NCBI GenBank assembly: GCA_026874595.1
Contig: CM049310.1
Span: 35,465,558 to 35,529,557 of the forward strand
Direction of reading: 5' to 3'
Length of the DNA stretch: 64,000 bases
Source: Sipunculus nudus
Taxonomy: Eukaryota > Annelida > Sipuncula > Golfingiida > Sipunculidae
Made by a program: the position numbers and the translations under genes. Under the pieces are notes generated by a model. The model searched no databases, was not told the origin of the DNA, and was given only the letters and a program-made list of their open reading frames with translations. Shown piece by piece: positions 25,801 through 32,500 of this stretch; position 1 is the first letter of the stretch, and every line of letters starts with the position of its first letter.

Positions 25801-28800
25801 TAAATACTATGTATATGTTTATGTTATGCGTATTTTTGTCATAAGGGAATACAGTATGTGTCAAACTTTTGGTGTCAAAAAATATTTTTTTTCCTGAAAA
25901 GTTGTACTAAATGTTTGCCGAATCAGTAATTATTTAAGCTAAATCTGATTTGTTCTTGCACCTTGGTTTTTCAACTATTTCATTGACTAAAAATATGCAG
26001 ACATGTAATCGACACATTAGGCTATTTTCACTGTTTGCGTATCCTACAAAAATATTTTCTCTACAATACCCATAAGGGCCCCTTAGGTTGCATATATGTC
26101 TGCTGTATCTGTAAGAGAATATTTTTTTATATGTTTACAGCTAAAACTACACCATGCAGCAGCAGCCCGTGCAAGAACGGTGGTCAATGTACCAACACCA
26201 ACACTGGTTACACGTGCAAGTGTGTGAATGGGTACACCGGTAGTAACTGTCAGACAGGTGAGTTCATTCATCATAAATACCTCCCTAACGGAAACATTAT
26301 TTAGTTTATCGTACTATTTATCCTCACAAAAACTGTCACAGGGAACATATTTAACTAACCAGCGTTCATGCAACATTTACAAACGAAAATGAGAACGGTG
26401 TAAATGAAAGTTAAACATATTATCTGTAAAAGAAAACGGGAAGTGCACTTTGAATGGGGACTCTGTCTAGTGTGATATCATCATTACTGTTTCACATAAA
26501 AAATGGAAATGTGACATTTCATAAGTGTTGTAATTAGATCACAAAACGCTTGTAGACAAATATCTGGGTGATCTTTATGTCTCTGTTTTTTATGCCTCTT
26601 TTTCACTCTACTTCTGCTATGAAGAATCGACATTACAGAAATATCTTGTTTATTTTTGTTAAATATCTGTATGTTCCTTTTCCCTGTTGTCCCATTAATT
26701 GTTTTTATTCTGTCATCCTCAGCTCCACCTTGTGCCAGCAGTCCATGCAAGAACGGTGGAACATGTACCAATGGCAACAACATTTACACGTGTAAATGCA
26801 AACAAGGCTTCGTGGGAACAAATTGTGAAATTCGTAAGTATATGTTCACTCTCATGACATCTGCTCATGGTGGTTTTGGATTAAGTTCTTAATCTGTGAC
26901 AATGTGGGACAACATATCAATATTATATATATGTAATGGGTTCTTAAGAGGGCCGTTGTATCTGTTGTAACTCTTATACTGCCTGTGTTGCTTGTGTTTG
27001 CTGCATTGAACAAAATGCCTTATTCTCTATGTGTTTTACTAGTATCTCTGTTCTTATCAATACATTTTGGAGCACAAGACCATTCGTAAAGTTATTTGAC
27101 TTGATAGTATATATAATTGACCTAGTTGTTGCCTTTGGGAGGATCGCATTCTGGCCGAAAGTGCACAGTTACGATATGGCGAATGCAGTAGTACCTCTTT
27201 ATTTCAGTAGAATCAGGACCTTAGCGTAGATGTTCAACAATTATATTCAAAACTTTCTGTTTCAGAATGTGATCCTATTGATCTGGCATTCCTGCTTGAC
27301 CAGTCTGGCTCCATTGGCGATGCTAACTGGCCAAAGGTTATCGACTTTGCCGAGAAAGTCGTTGGTGCGTTGATTTTACGGTTTTGTGTAAATTGTAATT
27401 TTAACTTAATTTAGTTATAGTAAAGTTTTCAGTGAAAAGATTAATACCGTTTGCATTTTAAACTCGTCCTAATCAGTAAACAGCCTGATAATGACCCAAA
27501 ATTCCTCATTGTATCTGTGACCATTGAATCTAACTAACGGTACATGTTTAACGTTATATGTTCAGAAATTATCAGTAAAATTCTTAAAAATTCACTCATC
27601 TATTATATTCTTCACACGACAAGTCGCATCTGTAAACTTTTAAAGTCTACTAACGAAGTGATCATTTTCCAAGTCGCATTGGTAAAGTATACTTAAGCAG
27701 TGATCATCTTGTTCTTCAAAATACTGCAGGTTCTTTTGAAATTGGGGACACCAAAACCCGTGTAGGCGTGGCAAGATTCGCATCAAACGCTGCTGTGGAC
27801 TTCCACATGAACAAATACATAACTCGAACTGATGTCTTGAACCAAATCAAGGGACTCGTGTATCAGCCCGGTGGAACGAACACCCAGGCAGGCCTGAAAC
27901 TTGTGCGAGAGCAGATGTTTACTAATGGCAATGGTGACCGTGACGGCAGTAATGGATCCCCGAACTATCCTAATATCGCTATTGTGTTCACCGATGGGAA
28001 AAGCAATGTTTCGCCAGAACAGACAATCCCGCAAGCCCAAGACCTACAAAATGCTGGTGAGAGATAATTAAGTGGTTTTTATATATCCTTAAGAACCAAT
28101 GATTCTTCACATTCGGTGGTGACAACCCTTTGTCAACATTTCTACTTTTCGTTTTAACGGAATGGAAATGTCATATTAGGTTATATCCAGGGGCATCAAT
28201 ATAAGGGGTGTGGATATACCCCCCCCCCTATAAAATAGTTCCATTTTGTTCCATTTTAGTTCCTTAATTCCTTGCTGCTTGATGGCCCAGGATTAACTAA
28301 TGGGTGATAAATTATTGTTTAAATGACCTTAGCCATACACTGAATATATATATATATACATACATATATTAAACCGTTCGAACTAAGCTAAAGTTCCTTA
28401 AAAAAGGAAACAACTGTGGCCCTTTGTAGTGCAAAGGCACTGGCATTTCATTGACTTCTATTAGTTTTAAGAGAATTGAGAAGCTATCATTTATTCTAAA
28501 AATGTAATAACTTATTATTATTGATTATTTCTTAATGAAATGTTACAACTTGCATTTTCATAACAACCATTAATATATTTATAGATATAATACGTTTATT
28601 TTTATAGCAGTCATTAAAATATCATTACAATATTAATAAAATAATATTAATTTAGCGCAACACAAAAATATCATATAAAAAATTACATGCATTATTTTAT
28701 TTCAAGGTGTTACTGTGATTTGTGTTGCTGTTGGTTCTGCACAAAGTCTTGATGAGGCAGAACTGAAGGCCATCGCGTCAGATCCCGACAGCGAGTATCT

Positions 28801-29476
28801 GGTACAGAGGACATCATTCGACGACCTGGATGCCGTCATCACCATCATCTCAGATGCCGTGTGCTCTGCCGGTAGGAATACATACATTTCTTATTATACA
28901 TTTATATTCAGACGTGTGTCCGTTTGCTTCGGAGCATATAATTTAACACCCTACAACAAGCTGGAGATAAATTAGTATTCTAACTTTCGTCTGTCTGTTT
29001 GTCCTTCTATCTATATATCTTCACCCTCGATGAAATGAAACAGCAACACAAAATAGGCTGACAAACAGAGTTAAATGATATTTCAATTAACATTTTTTAT
29101 CTCCTGGGTTTGATGTAATTAAAATAATCTTTATTTTAGTGTATGTTATTTATCTGGCCTATCTCGGACAAGAATATATCTGATAATAATAATAATGCAT
29201 ACCGGTATATCATATCTGAAGAGCCTATATGAGTCGTGTGCGTGAGAGTGATTTTATTCAGGACGCTGGCAGTTTTTAATCATTTAATCTTTGAAAAACT
29301 TAAAATGGTCTAGAACCTTACTTCTCTCTTTGGATCCTTTGAAAAACGTGAAAAACTTTTGGCAAAATGTTTTTCTTATTTCAGCACATGACTTTGTGTG
29401 TGCTTATAGTTTATTTAGCATATTTCTAGTAAGTCACTGACGACTTCCAACGAATATATATAACTGTCTTTGTTTT

Positions 29477-29521
<45 letters not shown>

Positions 29522-32500
29522 CATATATGAACAATTTTCAGCTAAACCAGTCCCGTGTGACAGTAACCCTTGCAAGAACGGTGGCAAGTGCACCAACGCC
29601 AACAGTGATTACACATGCAGTTGTGTAAATGGATACACCGGCAAAAATTGCCAGACTGGTAAGTCGCCCAATGAATCGTGTCGTAGTTACCAGCATGGTA
29701 GTTAATGATCTGAAATTCTACCAGCAGCAGTCAGAATAAAACATTTACGTCCGAGTCGAAAATACGAATCCTATCTTGGACCTCTTTTGCTATCATTGGC
29801 TCATTGACCCATCCCTCCCCCTTTCGACCCTTCCCCGCAGGCTGAAAATTACTTTTACACAACCTTATTCTCATTGTTTCATCCATGTTCGTTTGAGTAT
29901 TTTGTAAGCAGTTGCCAATCAGATTCCTTCATTAGGTAGATTCGGTTTGGCATATGATACTAATAACACCCGGTTGGGACAGGACGTGCTGATCCAGTGG
30001 TTAAGGCATTGGACTTCGGAGCTGAAGATCCCACCGATGTCTCAATGACATAATGATGCAAACGCGCTAGAACCTCAGAGATTCGCTTTAATGTCTGAAT
30101 GACAGGTTATGATTTCTGGATTATTCCTGACCCCGTGCATATAAAACCTGAAATCCAGAAGGTTAATTAATAATAATCATCCTGATCGTTTGAATACCTT
30201 AATCCTCATTCAATATGCAGGGCCACCATCAGGCCATGGACCAATCCTAAATGAAAAAAAAAAAAAACAATCGCCCGGTTTCCAGTCGTGTCATATTGGT
30301 CTATATATAGAAAATTTGTTAAGTATTGTCTATATATGTGTGCCTGTGTGTGTGCCTTTTTCATTTTACTTGCATGTCTGTATTGTGTTAGTTATTTGAT
30401 GCGTACATGTTATGCTGCAGCTCCTGACCCATGTGCCAGTAACCCATGTAAGAATGGTGCAACGTGCAACGCCCAGGGTACCACGGGGTACACGTGCAAA
30501 TGTACTGCCAAGTATGCAGGAACCCACTGCAGTTATGACGGTATGTCAGCTTATCTCATTACCAAAAGAAGAAAATATCACACTTTCCCATTTGATATAA
30601 TTACAATACTATGATGATTATCAGGTCAACCCTAAGATCATTAAAAAACACTAAATCTCAACATAAATTAATACATTATAAATATGTTAAATATTAAAAT
30701 AAATTACGAATCTTGAATAATTTAAATGAAAGAACCTTATCACAGATATGGATTAAATGTCTGTGAAATTGACATTTAAGTTGAGTGTACGTTTATTTAA
30801 GTCGCACAAAGATTTAGTATACCGATAATAGACAAAAAGCAAGTCATAGAGCTCGGCTCACCAAAAGCAGCGGTTAGATTAAATACTCATATCGGTCCAA
30901 CTTGGAACCGATGCATTACAAGTGTTCCCTGTGATCTCCACTTCCTTTTTCTCAAATACAAACTGCAAACTGATGCAAGACATAAGAATAAAAAACATTA
31001 GTAATATATCTTTAACTATTAATTTCCATTCGTTTTGTATTTTTAAAACTGTAACCAAGTGATCGGTCTGGTGACGTCATATCCTATTTTTTACAGCTCC
31101 GGAAACGGTCACGTGCGTGGTATGTTCCTCTAACGTCCAAGGTTCACTCTGTGGCAAAGATCCTGTTGACCCGATCATACCTGTGGAGCTTGGCTGGACT
31201 ATTAAAACGTGTACTCAGGGCTGCTATACCTCCTACAACCCAAACACTAAAGGTAAGACACAAAAACAGAGAACGGTTATAACTTATTTTCCACAAATGT
31301 GTACCCTAGCGAGATAACAACCAGCCCTATTATTATAATATTAGAACGTTACCATGTACGCACAGGCGAAATGAAATTCAATTTCAGATTTTCTAATGCT
31401 CTCGCTTTTAAGCCCATGTCGTACCCCATCCGACATAAAACTTTTCATGCCATGACATGAGGGTACCGCTGTGTTCACTATAGGTCCTGCAGCAATGGCC
31501 TGTTTACCTGAAGTTCCTCCGAAACTTTCCTCCATCCGTATGTGAATATTTTGCAGGTTGTTGAAGGATCTTTTTCATATTTTCTATTGTAATAGTTGTT
31601 CTGCAAATTTTTGTGTAATTTTTCTGAATTTTAATGACGAGAAGACATTCATCGTCTTAAGCATGATATTTATTAAGGCATTGGGAAAAAATATGTCTAA
31701 TCTTTGACATATACTTTTGGAGAGGTTACCCATGATATCGCCTACATTTAAGTACACTTTGCGAAATCCCCCAGTGTAATTGTCTGTCATTCGCGTATGA
31801 GCATATGAAGAGTTACAACATGTATTCTGTTTGACAAAACAAATATATAAAACATTACACTTTTGAAAGATTTTGATTACGACGATTGTTTACCTGGCGA
31901 ATATATATTTTAGCAAATATTGTGACGTAGCATGAATCGGGAAATTTATGCATAGATCAAACTACATATTATTGCTACTTTTGATGTTGAATCTCTACAA
32001 TTTATGTTCGTTCAACTTGGCGCTTGTGAAATTAAAGTTTTATGTTCGTTTCATTGCCGTTGTGTTACTTATTATATTAAGCCTGAATTGTTAAGATTGG
32101 ATATGAAAGAGTAAATATCCAAAAGGAATAGAGTTTTGGATAGGATGTAGCCCAATGGGTCAGGCGATACACTATGGAGCTGAGGGTCCCCAGTTGAACC
32201 CAATCAGGGGCCCTGTCCAATTACATTATTATGGACTTTAGCCCTACTTTAGCCTTAATACCACTGTTACAATTGTGACGTCATAATGGTTACCACAGAT
32301 GCCACTGGGCTTAAGTTACCTATACGACTTAAGTCGCATCATTGCAACACACGCAAAGACTTCTGGGGCGGATCCAGGATTTAGGAAAAGGGGGGGGGGG
32401 GCAACCCAGGAGGACTAATGAAATCCCCCAAAAAAGGTCCCCGGGTCCGGAAAGGGGGGGGGGGGGTCCAGGCTACAAAATTTTGTCTGAACCCCTTAAA

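Noticed and set aside
26141-28871. Second EGF-EGF-VWA module as an assembly artefact
   Set aside because: Eighteen exon differences, altered linkers and clearly diverged introns show that it is a real second copy.
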